A stretch of 64,000 nt of DNA, taken from positions 1,984,001-2,048,000 of the forward strand of contig NZ_CP017248.1 in NCBI RefSeq assembly GCF_001735805.1. Direction: 5' to 3'. Positions 34,245 through 43,325 of this stretch are shown in pieces (positions within the stretch are counted from its first letter, which is position 1; each line of letters begins with the position of its first letter). The notes under the pieces are model-generated. The model was not told where the DNA came from, did not search any database, and saw only the letters and a program-made list of their open reading frames with translations. The translations under genes were made by a program, and so were the position numbers. This DNA comes from Streptomyces fodineus (GTDB lineage: Bacteria > Actinomycetota > Actinomycetes > Streptomycetales > Streptomycetaceae).

Positions 34245-36133
34245 TGCGCACCAGGCGTCTGGGCCGTGCCCTGCCGCTGCTGTTTCTGGCCTCTCTCGTG
34301 GTTCCGCTTGCCCAGCCGGACTCCGCGTACGCCGTAAGTACGGTTGCCTTCACCCCGGCAGCCCCTGATCCGCCTCACCCCGGACCGCAGACCACGCCCG
34401 GTCCCGAAGCTTCTTCCCCCGTGCCTGACACCGGGCCGATGCCGGATCTCACGCCCGGAGCCACGCCATCACCGGGCCGCCCCGCGCCGAAACCGGAACG
34501 GCCGGCCTCCCCCGAGTCGACGCCAGGGTCCAGCCCTTCGGCGTGCGAGGCCGCAGGCGTCGGATGCGACAAGGCGACCGGCTGGGGGTTCCTCGACATC
34601 CCCGGCATGATCATGAACGCGGTCACCTCGTTCCTCGGCACGCTGATCGAGCAGATCATGAAGCCGGCCCGCGAGTTCCTCGCCGACACCCTGCTGGCCA
34701 CCCCCGACGTCACCAAGCACGCCGACATCAAGCGGCTGTGGACCTGGATGCTGAGTGTCACAGCCGGGATCTATGGGCTGTTCGTGACCGCGGGCGGCAT
34801 CACGGTAATGGGCTACGAGACCGTCCAGAACCGCTACGCCCTGCGGCAGATCGCCCCGCGCCTGCTGCTGGGGATGGTCGCGGCGGCTGCCTCTTTGACT
34901 GTGATGGGCAAGGCGATCAGCCTGTCCAACGCCCTCGCCCACGCGATCATGGCCACCGACATGGCGGACGCTGGGCAGGGCATGGTCGAACGCGTCCTGC
35001 CCTTCGCCTTGTTCGGCGCCACGGGCCTACAGATGTACCTGCTCATCCTGGCGATCGTGGCAACGGCGCTGGTCTTGGCGGTGCTGATCGGCTTCATGGT
35101 CCGCGTCGCGGTGATGGCGCTCCTGGCCGCGTTCGCGCCGCTGATGCTGGCGTGTCACGCACATCCGCTGACCGATCCGGTCGCCCGCCTGTGGTGGCGC
35201 GGTCTGGCCGGCTGCTTGGTCATCCAGATCGCCCAGTCGATGACGTTCATTCTCGCTTTGAAGCTGTTCTTCGCTCCCGGCGCCACAGCCCTGGGCATCC
35301 CCAAGGCCGACCAGCTGGGCACGATGCTCGCCGGCGTGGCCCTGTTCTGGGCGCTGTTCAAGATCCCTGGCTGGACGTTGCACGTCGTTCTGCGCGCCAC
35401 CCCCGTGCACAGTCCGCATGCGCCTGCCGGGGTGCGGATGCTCAGGCACCTGGCGATGTACCGGCTCATGGACCACTACCTGCCGGGCATGAACCTGCTG
35501 CGTCGCCGCCCTGGCGGTGGTGGAGGTGCCGGATCGCCCCTGGGCCGTGGCGGACCCGGCAGGGGCGGAGGTGGCGGAGGAGGCCGTCCTGGACGGGGCG
35601 GGGGCGGAACTGGTGGCGGGCGGCCGCCCGCCGGGCCTGGGCGGGGAGGCGCAGGCGCGCGAGGCCTGGGCCGGGGCCTGCTCGCCCGCGGCCGCGCGGC
35701 CGTGGCTCGTCCCGTTGGCCGCCCAGGAGCAGCGGGTGCGCCTGGCCCTGGCGGCGTTCTTCGACCGGGCCGGGCCCCTCAGCGCCGCAGGCCCGGAACA
35801 GCTCCCCCCGTCCGTACTCCGCGAGGTCCCCGTGCTGTGATTCATCCGGCTCAAGCCCGCCGGATCCGGCAACTAGCCCTGCCCATTGCCGCTCCGCGCA
35901 TCCCCACCCGACCGGCGAGCCCCACCCAGCTGTGGCTGCCGATCCACGCCGAGCGCGCCCCGGCACCGCCCCCAGCGGCCCGCGCCGTGCCCGCCACACC
36001 ACCGCCAGCGGCCCGGCCGGCCCGTGCCGCCCGAGCGCGCCAGCTGGCCCTGCCCGTTCCTGCCCGCCGCGTCCGCGTCCGGCCGCCGCGCCCCATGCAG
36101 CTGCGCCTGCCCCTCGAACCACCCCGGAGGTAA
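34241..36133 (+). CDS. TrbL/VirB6-like polytopic membrane protein with Gly-rich and QLxLP-repeat tail
   Basis: 630 residues as one open frame. A signal peptide (residues 1-30) and a Pro-rich ectodomain precede a core of about six membrane helices (from MIMNAVTSFLGTLIEQI to LFWALFKIPGWTLHVVL), typical of actinobacterial TrbL-like channel proteins. From about 35,500 the frame becomes Gly/Arg-rich with poor third-position GC, while another frame looks more gene-like (next entry). The last part, from 35,837, again has good codon bias and carries four related motifs: RQLALPI, TQLWLPI, RQLALPV and MQLRLPL. So the C-terminus may be a separate coupled gene. The start overlaps the pilin stop. Confidence 0.7.
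   Translation: MMRTRRLGRALPLLFLASLVVPLAQPDSAYAVSTVAFTPAAPDPPHPGPQTTPGPEASSPVPDTGPMPDLTPGATPSPGRPAPKPERPASPESTPGSSPSACEAAGVGCDKATGWGFLDIPGMIMNAVTSFLGTLIEQIMKPAREFLADTLLATPDVTKHADIKRLWTWMLSVTAGIYGLFVTAGGITVMGYETVQNRYALRQIAPRLLLGMVAAAASLTVMGKAISLSNALAHAIMATDMADAGQGMVERVLPFALFGATGLQMYLLILAIVATALVLAVLIGFMVRVAVMALLAAFAPLMLACHAHPLTDPVARLWWRGLAGCLVIQIAQSMTFILALKLFFAPGATALGIPKADQLGTMLAGVALFWALFKIPGWTLHVVLRATPVHSPHAPAGVRMLRHLAMYRLMDHYLPGMNLLRRRPGGGGGAGSPLGRGGPGRGGGGGGGRPGRGGGGTGGGRPPAGPGRGGAGARGLGRGLLARGRAAVARPVGRPGAAGAPGPGGVLRPGRAPQRRRPGTAPPVRTPRGPRAVIHPAQARRIRQLALPIAAPRIPTRPASPTQLWLPIHAERAPAPPPAARAVPATPPPAARPARAARARQLALPVPARRVRVRPPRPMQLRLPLEPPRR
35517..35840 (+). CDS. Possible overlapping gene inside the trbL tail
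   Basis: In the frame opened after TGA 35490-35492, GTG 35517 begins VVEVPDRPWAVADPAGAEVA and ends PPSVLREVPVL. Third codon positions are about 95% G/C against roughly half in the TrbL-like frame, which in Streptomyces usually marks the true frame. Its TGA overlaps GTG 35837 in the trbL frame (GTGA), just like the other junctions of this operon. So it may be a real 107-residue acidic protein, with a third gene from 35,837 to 36,133. A compensated frameshift is the alternative. No known family. Confidence 0.5.
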   Translation: MVEVPDRPWAVADPAGAEVAEEAVLDGAGAELVAGGRPPGLGGEAQAREAWAGACSPAAARPWLVPLAAQEQRVRLALAAFFDRAGPLSAAGPEQLPPSVLREVPVL

Positions 36134-36138
36134 CCCGC

Positions 36139-37092
36139 ATGCATCCATCCGATGAGGCGGCAGACGCCCCATACACCACCGCCCGCATTCCGGCCGACAT
36201 CTCCCGCCCCGACCGCCTTCTGGGGCCTTTCACCGCCCGGCAAACGGCCATCCTCGCTGTCGCGGCGCTCGTGCTGTACGGCGGCTGGTGGGCCACGCGC
36301 CCCTTCATGACGCCGCTCGCGTACGCGGCCCTCACTATCCCGATCGCCGGGGCAGTAGCCGCCCTCTCAGTCGGCCGCCGAGAGGGCATCGGCCTCGACC
36401 GCTTCCTGCTGTGTGCGCTCGCCCATGCCCGCGCGCCGAAGCGCCAGGTGCACACTCCCGAAGGCGTACCACGACTGCCAGCAGTCATTCCTGGCCGCTG
36501 GGCCACAGCCGCAGGCCCGCCTCCAGCCGCGCTGCGCATGCCGTACGACGGCATCACCGCTGACGGAGTGCTCGACCTGCACCGTGAGGGAAAGGCGGCC
36601 CTGGCCACGTGCTCCACGGTCAACTTCGAACTGCGCTCGGCAGCCGAGCAGCAGAACCTGACGGCGGCCTTCGCGCGCTGGCTCAACTCCCTGACCGGGC
36701 CCACCCAGCTGCTGGTGCGCTGCCACCGCATCGACCTCGCCCCGCTCGCCGACACCCTGCAGCAGGACGCCGCCGCGCTACCGCACCCCGAATTGGAGCG
36801 GGCCGCCCGCGCGCACGCCGACTTCCTCGCCGACCTCGGCACCGGCGGCAACCTGCTCGGCCGGCAGATCGTGCTGGTCGCCCGCGAAGAAGCCACAGCA
36901 CCCGGCATGCGACGCCACACTGGCGAAGGGCGGGTCCGTCAGCGCGTGGCCGAGGCTGCCCACGCCCTCGCCGCCGCCGAGATCACTGTCACGCCGCTGG
37001 ACACCGAACAAGCCGCCGAGTTGGTCCGCGCTGCCTGCAACCCGGACACCCCCACCCCCGACGAAGAGGGGTCGGAAGGTGATCTCGTATGA
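36139..37092 (+). CDS. PrgI/VirB3-like protein
   Basis: 317 residues from an ATG with GGAGG 9 bases upstream. RIPADISRPDRLLGPFTARQ followed by two membrane helices (TAILAVAALVLYGGWW and YAALTIPIAGAVAALSV) is the PrgI-family signature found before VirB4 ATPases in Gram-positive type IV systems. A soluble helical domain (residues 90-317), which continues in some actinobacterial versions, follows. The stop overlaps the VirB4 start (ATGA), consistent with a complex of the two products. Confidence 0.8.
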   Translation: MHPSDEAADAPYTTARIPADISRPDRLLGPFTARQTAILAVAALVLYGGWWATRPFMTPLAYAALTIPIAGAVAALSVGRREGIGLDRFLLCALAHARAPKRQVHTPEGVPRLPAVIPGRWATAAGPPPAALRMPYDGITADGVLDLHREGKAALATCSTVNFELRSAAEQQNLTAAFARWLNSLTGPTQLLVRCHRIDLAPLADTLQQDAAALPHPELERAARAHADFLADLGTGGNLLGRQIVLVAREEATAPGMRRHTGEGRVRQRVAEAAHALAAAEITVTPLDTEQAAELVRAACNPDTPTPDEEGSEGDLV

Positions 37093-38951
37093 GCCGGCTC
37101 CGCTTCCGTACCTCGCACGTCCCTGTGGAGCCGCCAATGGTTGACGGCGGCCATCTGCTGGATGTGGCGGGCCCCGAGGCGATCGAGGTGCACGCTCGTG
37201 CCCTGGCCATCGGCGCGCACGTGGCCACCACGCTGGTGGTCACCGGCTACCCGGCCGAGGTAACCCCCGGCTGGCTTGCACCGCTGCTGAACTTCCCCGG
37301 CCACCTCGACATCGCCCTGCACATCGAGCCCGTACCCAACGCCCTCGCCGCTGCCGGGCTGAAGAAGCAGCGGGCCCGCCTGGAGTCCGGCCGCCGCACC
37401 GGCTTCGACAAGGGCCACCTGGACGATCCCGAGGTGGAAGCCGCCGCTGCGGATGCCGCCGAGCTCGCCTATCGGATCGCCCGAGGCGAGGGAAAGCTGT
37501 TCCACGTCGCCCTCTACCTGACCGTGCATGCCTCAGACGAGGAGAGCCTGGCCGAGCAGGCCGCCGCCGTACGGGCAATCGCCGAGTCCCTGCTCATGAC
37601 CATCGCCCCCACCACCTACCGGGCCCTGCCCGCCTGGCTCGCGACCCTCCCCCTGGGCATCGACACACTCAAGGTCCGCCGTACCTTCGACACCGCCGCG
37701 CTCGCCGTCTGCTTCCCCTTCACCAGCCCCGACCTGCCGATCACCACGGATGAGGACGGCATCGCCTCCGGGGTCCTCTACGGCCTCAACGCGGTGTCCG
37801 GTGCGCCAGTGCTGTGGGACCGCTTCGCGCAGGACAACTACAACTCCATCGCTCTGGCCCGCTCCGGCGCCGGGAAGTCCTATCTGACCAAACTGGAGCT
37901 GCTGCGACTGCTGTTCACGGGCGTGACGGCCTCGGTGATCGACCCGGAGGACGAGTACGTCCGCCTCGCCGAAACCGTCGGCGGGCAGGTCATCGCGCTC
38001 GGCGCCGACGGCGTACGCCTCAACCCCTTCGACCTCCCGGCGGCACCGGACAGTAGCGAGGATGTCCTCACGCGGCGCGTGCTGTTCCTGCACACCTTCC
38101 TCGCCGTCCTGCTGAGCAGCGACTTGACCGCGGCGGAGAAGGCCGTGCTGGACCGTGCCATCCTGGCCACGTATGCACGCGCCGGGATCACCGCAGACCC
38201 CCGCACCTGGCAGCGCACCCCGCCGACACTCGCCGACCTCGCCACCGTCCTGGCCGAGGACGGAAGCGAAGCCTCAGTCGATCTCGCCAGCCGGCTCACC
38301 CCTTTCACCACTGGCTCGCACGCAAGGCTGTTCAACGGCCACAGCACCGCCTCGACCACCGGACACCTCGTCGTATTCGCCCTGCGTCAGCTCCCCGAGG
38401 AGATCAAGGCCCCGGCCATGCTGCTCGCGCTGGACGCGATCTGGCGGCAGGTCACTCACCGCACGCCACCGAGCCGGCACCTGGTCGTGGTGGACGAGGC
38501 GTGGCTGCTGATGCGGGACGGCGCGGGCGCCGGCTTCCTGTTCCGCATGGCCAAGGCCGCCCGTAAACGCTGGACCGGCCTCGCGCTGGTCACCCAGGAT
38601 GCCGATGACATCCTCGCCTCCCCGCTCGGCCGGGCCATCGTCTCCAACGCAGCCACCCAGATCCTGCTCCGCCAGGCCCCGCAAGCCATCGAGGTGATCA
38701 GCGACAACTTCCATCTCTGCCATGGCGAGCGGGAGTTCCTATTGGCCGCCTCCCAGGGCGAGGCACTGCTGCTGGCCGGTGACCGCCGCCACAAGGTCGC
38801 CCTGCTCAGCGTCGCGGCACCTGGCGAACACGAGGTGATCACCACGGATCCCGGCGAGCTCGCCGCCCACTACCGAGCAGGCGAGGATCACGACACCGAC
38901 GGGCTCTACACCGATGAAACCGTCGGCCCCGACGCGGGCTGGGTCTCGTGA
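37089..38951 (+). CDS. VirB4-like ATPase of a type IV secretion-like system
   Basis: 620 residues. The motor domain shows Walker A ARSGAGKSY, Walker B HLVVVDEAWLLM, and the conserved TQDADDILASPLGRAIVSNAATQILLRQ region (in part, LGRAIVSNAATQILLRQ). The N-terminal domain (residues 1-220) is of the CagE/TrbE kind. It would power substrate movement or pilus assembly at the membrane. It is joined to its neighbours by four-base overlaps on both sides. Confidence 0.9.
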   Translation: MSRLRFRTSHVPVEPPMVDGGHLLDVAGPEAIEVHARALAIGAHVATTLVVTGYPAEVTPGWLAPLLNFPGHLDIALHIEPVPNALAAAGLKKQRARLESGRRTGFDKGHLDDPEVEAAAADAAELAYRIARGEGKLFHVALYLTVHASDEESLAEQAAAVRAIAESLLMTIAPTTYRALPAWLATLPLGIDTLKVRRTFDTAALAVCFPFTSPDLPITTDEDGIASGVLYGLNAVSGAPVLWDRFAQDNYNSIALARSGAGKSYLTKLELLRLLFTGVTASVIDPEDEYVRLAETVGGQVIALGADGVRLNPFDLPAAPDSSEDVLTRRVLFLHTFLAVLLSSDLTAAEKAVLDRAILATYARAGITADPRTWQRTPPTLADLATVLAEDGSEASVDLASRLTPFTTGSHARLFNGHSTASTTGHLVVFALRQLPEEIKAPAMLLALDAIWRQVTHRTPPSRHLVVVDEAWLLMRDGAGAGFLFRMAKAARKRWTGLALVTQDADDILASPLGRAIVSNAATQILLRQAPQAIEVISDNFHLCHGEREFLLAASQGEALLLAGDRRHKVALLSVAAPGEHEVITTDPGELAAHYRAGEDHDTDGLYTDETVGPDAGWVS

Positions 38952-41353
38952 CAGCGCACATCCCGAACGCTCTGTCTCGGCCCGGCGGGCCGCTGGTGGA
39001 CTTCCTCACCGATCCGGACGCGTTCTGGACCGCGATCAGCAGCCACGGCGTCGGCTGGCTCGGGGCGCACGCCGTCGTCCTCGCCCCGCTTGCAGCCGCC
39101 GCCGTGGCTGGCGGTTCGGCGCTGAGGTATCGCCTGCGTCTGTGGCGCGAGCGGCGCCTCGCCCAGGGCGCGCGCTGTGTGGAGATCCTCGCTCCGCCCA
39201 CGGTCGCTGTCCGGGGCGGGGAAGTCCTGTGGGCTCAGCTCGCCGGTCTCCTGCGTCCCTGGTGGCGCCGGGTCACGACGGGCCAGCCGCACCTCGCCTT
39301 CGAATACACCTGGTCCCACACCGGGCTGTCCATCCGGCTGTGGCTGCCCGGCACCGTGCCGCTGGGCCTGGTACGCCGCGCTGTCGAGGCCGCCTGGTCC
39401 GGCGCCCACACCCGCGTCACCGACCCCTCTCCGCTCCTCCCGCACGGCCACACGGTGACCGCCGGGCGGCTGCACTCCGCCCGTCCCGACGTGATGCCGC
39501 TGCGCACCGACCACGCGACCGACCCGCTGCGGGTGCTGCTCCAGGCCGCCACCGGCATGGGCGAGGACGAGACCGCGAGCGTGCAGATCCTGGCCCGCCC
39601 CGCCACCGGCAGCGCATTGCGCAGGGCCCGCCGCCAGGCCCGCAGGCTGAAGGCCGGACACACTCCCGCCCGGCCGCTCGCCCTCGCCGCGCTCCTCCTC
39701 CACCGCACCCAGCCCGCCGCCACCGGCAAACAGGACCCCGAACACGGCGCCGCCGTACGGCAATCGGCAGCCAAGCTCTCCGGCCCGCAGTGGCACTGCG
39801 TCCTCACCTACGCCGCCACCTGCTCCCCCAAAGCCGAGCGTGCCGAGGACGTGGCGCGCGGCCGGGCCCACGCGCTCGCCTCAGCCTTCGGCCTGTACGC
39901 CGACCGCAACTACCTCGTGCGGACCCGCCTGCGCCGTCCCGAGCCGCATCTGAGTCGCCGGTGTTTCCCGTTCGCGCGGCCGGCGCTGTTGTCGGTCCCG
40001 GAACTCGCTGCTCTGGCCCACCTTCCCGCCGATTCGGACGCGCCCGGCCTGCAGCGGGCCGGAGCCCGCTCCATCCTGCCCCCACCCGCCGTCCCCGAAC
40101 CCGCGCCCGGCAACGGGGTCAAGCCCCTCGGCCACTCGGACACCGGCGCCCGCCGCGGCGTCGGGCTCGCGGTCCCCGACGCCCGCCACCACCTCCATGT
40201 CATGGGCGCGACCGGCTCCGGCAAATCCACCCTCATCGCCAACCTCGTCCTCGACGACGTGCGCAACCACCGCGGCGTCATCGTCATCGACCCCAAGGGT
40301 GACCTGGTCACCGACCTGCTGGACCGCCTCCCGGACACCTGCGCCGACCGGCTGGTCCTCATCGACCCCGACGACCCCTACGCCCCGCCCTGTCTGAACG
40401 TCCTCGACGGCACGGACATCGACGTCGTCGTCGACAACATCACCGGCATCTTCCGCCGGATCTTCACCGCCTTCTGGGGACCACGCACCGACGACGTCAT
40501 GCGCGCCGCCTGCCTCACCCTGCTCAAACACCGCGAGCGCACCCGCCAACTGGTCACCCTCGCCGACGTACCCCGCCTCCTGGGTGAGTCCGCCTACCGC
40601 CTGCGCATCATCCCCGCGCTCAAGGACCCCGTGCTACGCGGCTTCTGGGACTGGTACGAGTCCATGTCCGAGCCCTCCCGAGCGGCCGTGGTCGGCCCGG
40701 TGATGAACAAGCTGCGGGCATTCCTGCTGCGCGACTTCGCCCGCCGCGCCATCGCCGCCGGACCCTCCACCTTCGACCTCGCCAGCGTCCTCGACGGAGG
40801 CATCCTGCTCGCCCGCCTGCCCAAGGGAGCGCTCGGCGAGGAGACCGCCCGGCTGCTGGGCTCGTTCATCGTCGCCGGCACCTGGCAGGCCGCAGCCGCC
40901 CGCGCCCGCACGCCCGAGCACGCCCGGATCGACGCCACGCTCAGCATCGACGAGGCGCACAACTTCCTGACCCTCCCGTATCCGCTGGAGGACATGCTCG
41001 CCGAGGCACGCGGCTACCGCCTGTCCATGCTGCTGGCTCACCAGCACCTCGCCCAGCTCCCCCGCGACCTGCGCGAAGGCATCTCCGCCAACGCCCGCAA
41101 CAAGGTCTTCTTCAACGCCTCCCCGGAAGACGCGGGCGCGCTGGAACGGCACACGCTCCCGACGCTGGCCGCGCACGACCTCGCCCACCTCGGCCCCTAC
41201 CAGGCCGCCGCCCACCTGCTCACCGGCGGCGCGGAGTCCGCGGCGTTCACTCTCACCACCCGGCCCCTGCCACCGCCGGTGCCCGGCCGGGCCAAGGACT
41301 TGCGCGCGGCTGCCGGCGGACGCACCGGGCCACGGCCAACTACCCGTCCCTGA
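38948..41353 (+). CDS. VirD4/TraG-like coupling ATPase
   Basis: 801 residues with an N-terminal membrane helix (AVVLAPLAAAAVAGGSAL), a long variable domain, then Walker A GATGSGKSTL, VIVIDPKGDLV, Walker B LSIDEAHNF and the late LAHQHLAQLPRDLREGI block. This is the TraM-recognition/T4SS-DNA transfer family of coupling proteins. It would deliver DNA or protein substrate to the VirB4 machine. No relaxase gene is visible in the window, so the substrate is open. Confidence 0.88.
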   Translation: MTAHIPNALSRPGGPLVDFLTDPDAFWTAISSHGVGWLGAHAVVLAPLAAAAVAGGSALRYRLRLWRERRLAQGARCVEILAPPTVAVRGGEVLWAQLAGLLRPWWRRVTTGQPHLAFEYTWSHTGLSIRLWLPGTVPLGLVRRAVEAAWSGAHTRVTDPSPLLPHGHTVTAGRLHSARPDVMPLRTDHATDPLRVLLQAATGMGEDETASVQILARPATGSALRRARRQARRLKAGHTPARPLALAALLLHRTQPAATGKQDPEHGAAVRQSAAKLSGPQWHCVLTYAATCSPKAERAEDVARGRAHALASAFGLYADRNYLVRTRLRRPEPHLSRRCFPFARPALLSVPELAALAHLPADSDAPGLQRAGARSILPPPAVPEPAPGNGVKPLGHSDTGARRGVGLAVPDARHHLHVMGATGSGKSTLIANLVLDDVRNHRGVIVIDPKGDLVTDLLDRLPDTCADRLVLIDPDDPYAPPCLNVLDGTDIDVVVDNITGIFRRIFTAFWGPRTDDVMRAACLTLLKHRERTRQLVTLADVPRLLGESAYRLRIIPALKDPVLRGFWDWYESMSEPSRAAVVGPVMNKLRAFLLRDFARRAIAAGPSTFDLASVLDGGILLARLPKGALGEETARLLGSFIVAGTWQAAAARARTPEHARIDATLSIDEAHNFLTLPYPLEDMLAEARGYRLSMLLAHQHLAQLPRDLREGISANARNKVFFNASPEDAGALERHTLPTLAAHDLAHLGPYQAAAHLLTGGAESAAFTLTTRPLPPPVPGRAKDLRAAAGGRTGPRPTTRP

Positions 41354-41401
41354 TCCACGCTCTCGCCCTTGTTCTCCGTCTCTTCCTGGTGGTGATCTGT
41401 C

Positions 41402-42390
41402 ATGTCCGCACTGCCCCGCCCCGCCATGGGCCCTGGTTCCCGCTACACCGCCCGCGCCGCCACCATGCGCCCACGTCCGGCCCGGCACACCGACGTCGCC
41501 GGCTCTCCCGCACCCTCACCGCCCGCGACCTCTGGCTGACACGGATGCTCCACGAACACCGCGTCCTGACCACCCACCAGATCGCCTGCCTCGCCTACAC
41601 CTCCCTGCGCTCCGCCCAGCGCCGCCTGCGCACCCTGCACCAGCACGCCGTCCTGGACTCCTTCCGCCCCCTGACCCAGACCGGATCCGCCCCCGAGCAC
41701 TACACCCTCGGCCCCGCCGGCGCCGCCGTCCTCGCCGCCCACGCTGGCTGTGACCTCGCCGCCCTCGGCTGGCGCCCCAGCCACACCGGCCGCATCGCCT
41801 ACTCCCCCTCCCTCGGCCACGACCTCGGCGTCAACGAACTCCTCACCCACCTCGCCGCCCACAGCCGCACCACCCCCGAAACCGGCCTCCCGCTCTGGCT
41901 GTCCGAACGCTCGTGCGCCCGCCGCTGGGGCGACCTCGTCCGACCCGACGCCTACGCGCACTGGCGCGACGGCGAGCACCTACTGCCGTTCTTCCTCGAA
42001 TACGACACCGGCAGCCAGCCCCTCGCACGCGTCGAGGCCAAACTCACCGGCTACGCCACCTTCACCACGACAGCCGCCACCAGGCCAGCCCTGCTCATCC
42101 ACACCCGCACCGCCTCCCGCGACCAAGCACTCCGCCGCCGTCTCGCCACCCCCACCCGGGAACTGGGCCTGAACATCGCGACCTCGTCCGCCGACTTCAC
42201 CACCACCGAGCCCTGGGGCCCCTGGTGGAGCCCACTCGGTCCCGGCGACACCCGCCGCACCACCCTCACCAGCCTCGCCACCCGCTGGCCGGGCATCGGG
42301 CCTGCTGCCGAACTGGAACCGACCGACGCCGACACCCCCCTTACCCTCCCCGTGCCCCCACTCCCACCCGCCCCCGAGGCAGGGGCGTGA
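41402..42390 (+). CDS. Replication-relaxation family protein, N-terminal frame break likely
   Basis: The ATG at 41402 opens MSALPRPAMGPGSRYTARAA with good third-position GC, but this frame ends at about 41,540. The Replic_Relax body (SRTLTARDLWLTRMLHEHRVLTTHQIACL in part as LWLTRMLHEHRVLTTHQIA, then winged-helix and SERSCARRWGDLVRPDAY) is in another frame open from 41,389. Homologues run continuously from a GPGSRYTAR-type N-terminus into the winged helix, so a one-base indel near 41,500 is likely. A GTG start at 41,389 is the alternative. The family is linked to plasmid and ICE replication. Confidence 0.7.
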
Positions 42391-43325
42391 CCTCCCTGCT
42401 CGCCAAGACCGCCACAGGCATCGGCTGCGCGGTCATCGCCCTGCCGATGCTGCCCGCCCTCGCCATCGCCGCCCTGCTGGGCGGGCTGTCCTCCGGCGGC
42501 AGCGTGGCAGCCTCACCCAGCAAACAGGCCCTGGCCGACATCCCCGCGTACATGCTCGCCCTCTACCAGCGCGCCGCCCCCGAGTGCCCGGGCCTGTCCT
42601 GGACGATCCTCGCCGCGATCGGCAAGGTCGAGACCGACCACGCCCGCAACCCCACCATGGTCTCCTCGGCGGGAGCCGTCGGATCGATGCAGTTCCTGCC
42701 GTCCACCTTCCGGACATACGCCTACCCTGTGCCGGCGGGTGGCAGGAAGCCGCCGACGCCGTGGGACCCGGTCGACGCTGTCTACGCCGCCGCCCGGCTG
42801 CTGTGCGCCAACGGCGCCAAGAACGGCAAAGACCTGCGGCACGCCATCTGGAGCTACAACCACTCCGACGCCTACGTGAACCAGATCCTCAACGTCGCCC
42901 ACAGATACGGGGACGCAGCCCCCGCCCCAACCGCAGCCGCCGCCAAGGCAACTTCCTTTGCCCGCGCCCAGCTCGGCACCCCCTACGTATGGGGAGGAGA
43001 CGGCCCATCCGACGGCGGCTTCGACTGCTCCGGCCTCACCCAGGCCGCCTACCATGCCGCCGGCCTCCACATCCCCCGCGTCGCACAAGCCCAGTGCGAC
43101 GCCGGCCCCCGCCTCCCCAAAGCCACACAACTGCTCCCGGGCGACCTGCTGTTCTTCGGCAACAGCGCCCGCGCCATCACGCACGTCGCCCTCTACACGG
43201 GCGCCGGGCAGGCCATCGACGCCCCACACCCCGGAGCCGTCGTACGCCAAGGCCCCGCCCGCACCGACTCCCCCACCTTCCAAGGCGCGACACGGCCCTC
43301 GGTGCGAGAAAGCGCTGCCCGGTGA
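42387..43325 (+). CDS. Cell-wall hydrolase: lytic transglycosylase plus NlpC/P60 (VirB1-like)
   Basis: 312 residues. An N-terminal membrane anchor (GIGCAVIALPMLPALAIAALLGG) is followed by a lysozyme-like domain, IGKVETDHARNP with the catalytic Glu and SAGAVGSMQFLPSTF, and then an NlpC/P60 domain with FDCSGLTQ (catalytic Cys) and THVALY (His). Such two-domain enzymes open peptidoglycan for Gram-positive type IV systems. The GTG start overlaps the preceding stop. It appears intact. Confidence 0.92.
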   Translation: MTSLLAKTATGIGCAVIALPMLPALAIAALLGGLSSGGSVAASPSKQALADIPAYMLALYQRAAPECPGLSWTILAAIGKVETDHARNPTMVSSAGAVGSMQFLPSTFRTYAYPVPAGGRKPPTPWDPVDAVYAAARLLCANGAKNGKDLRHAIWSYNHSDAYVNQILNVAHRYGDAAPAPTAAAAKATSFARAQLGTPYVWGGDGPSDGGFDCSGLTQAAYHAAGLHIPRVAQAQCDAGPRLPKATQLLPGDLLFFGNSARAITHVALYTGAGQAIDAPHPGAVVRQGPARTDSPTFQGATRPSVRESAAR

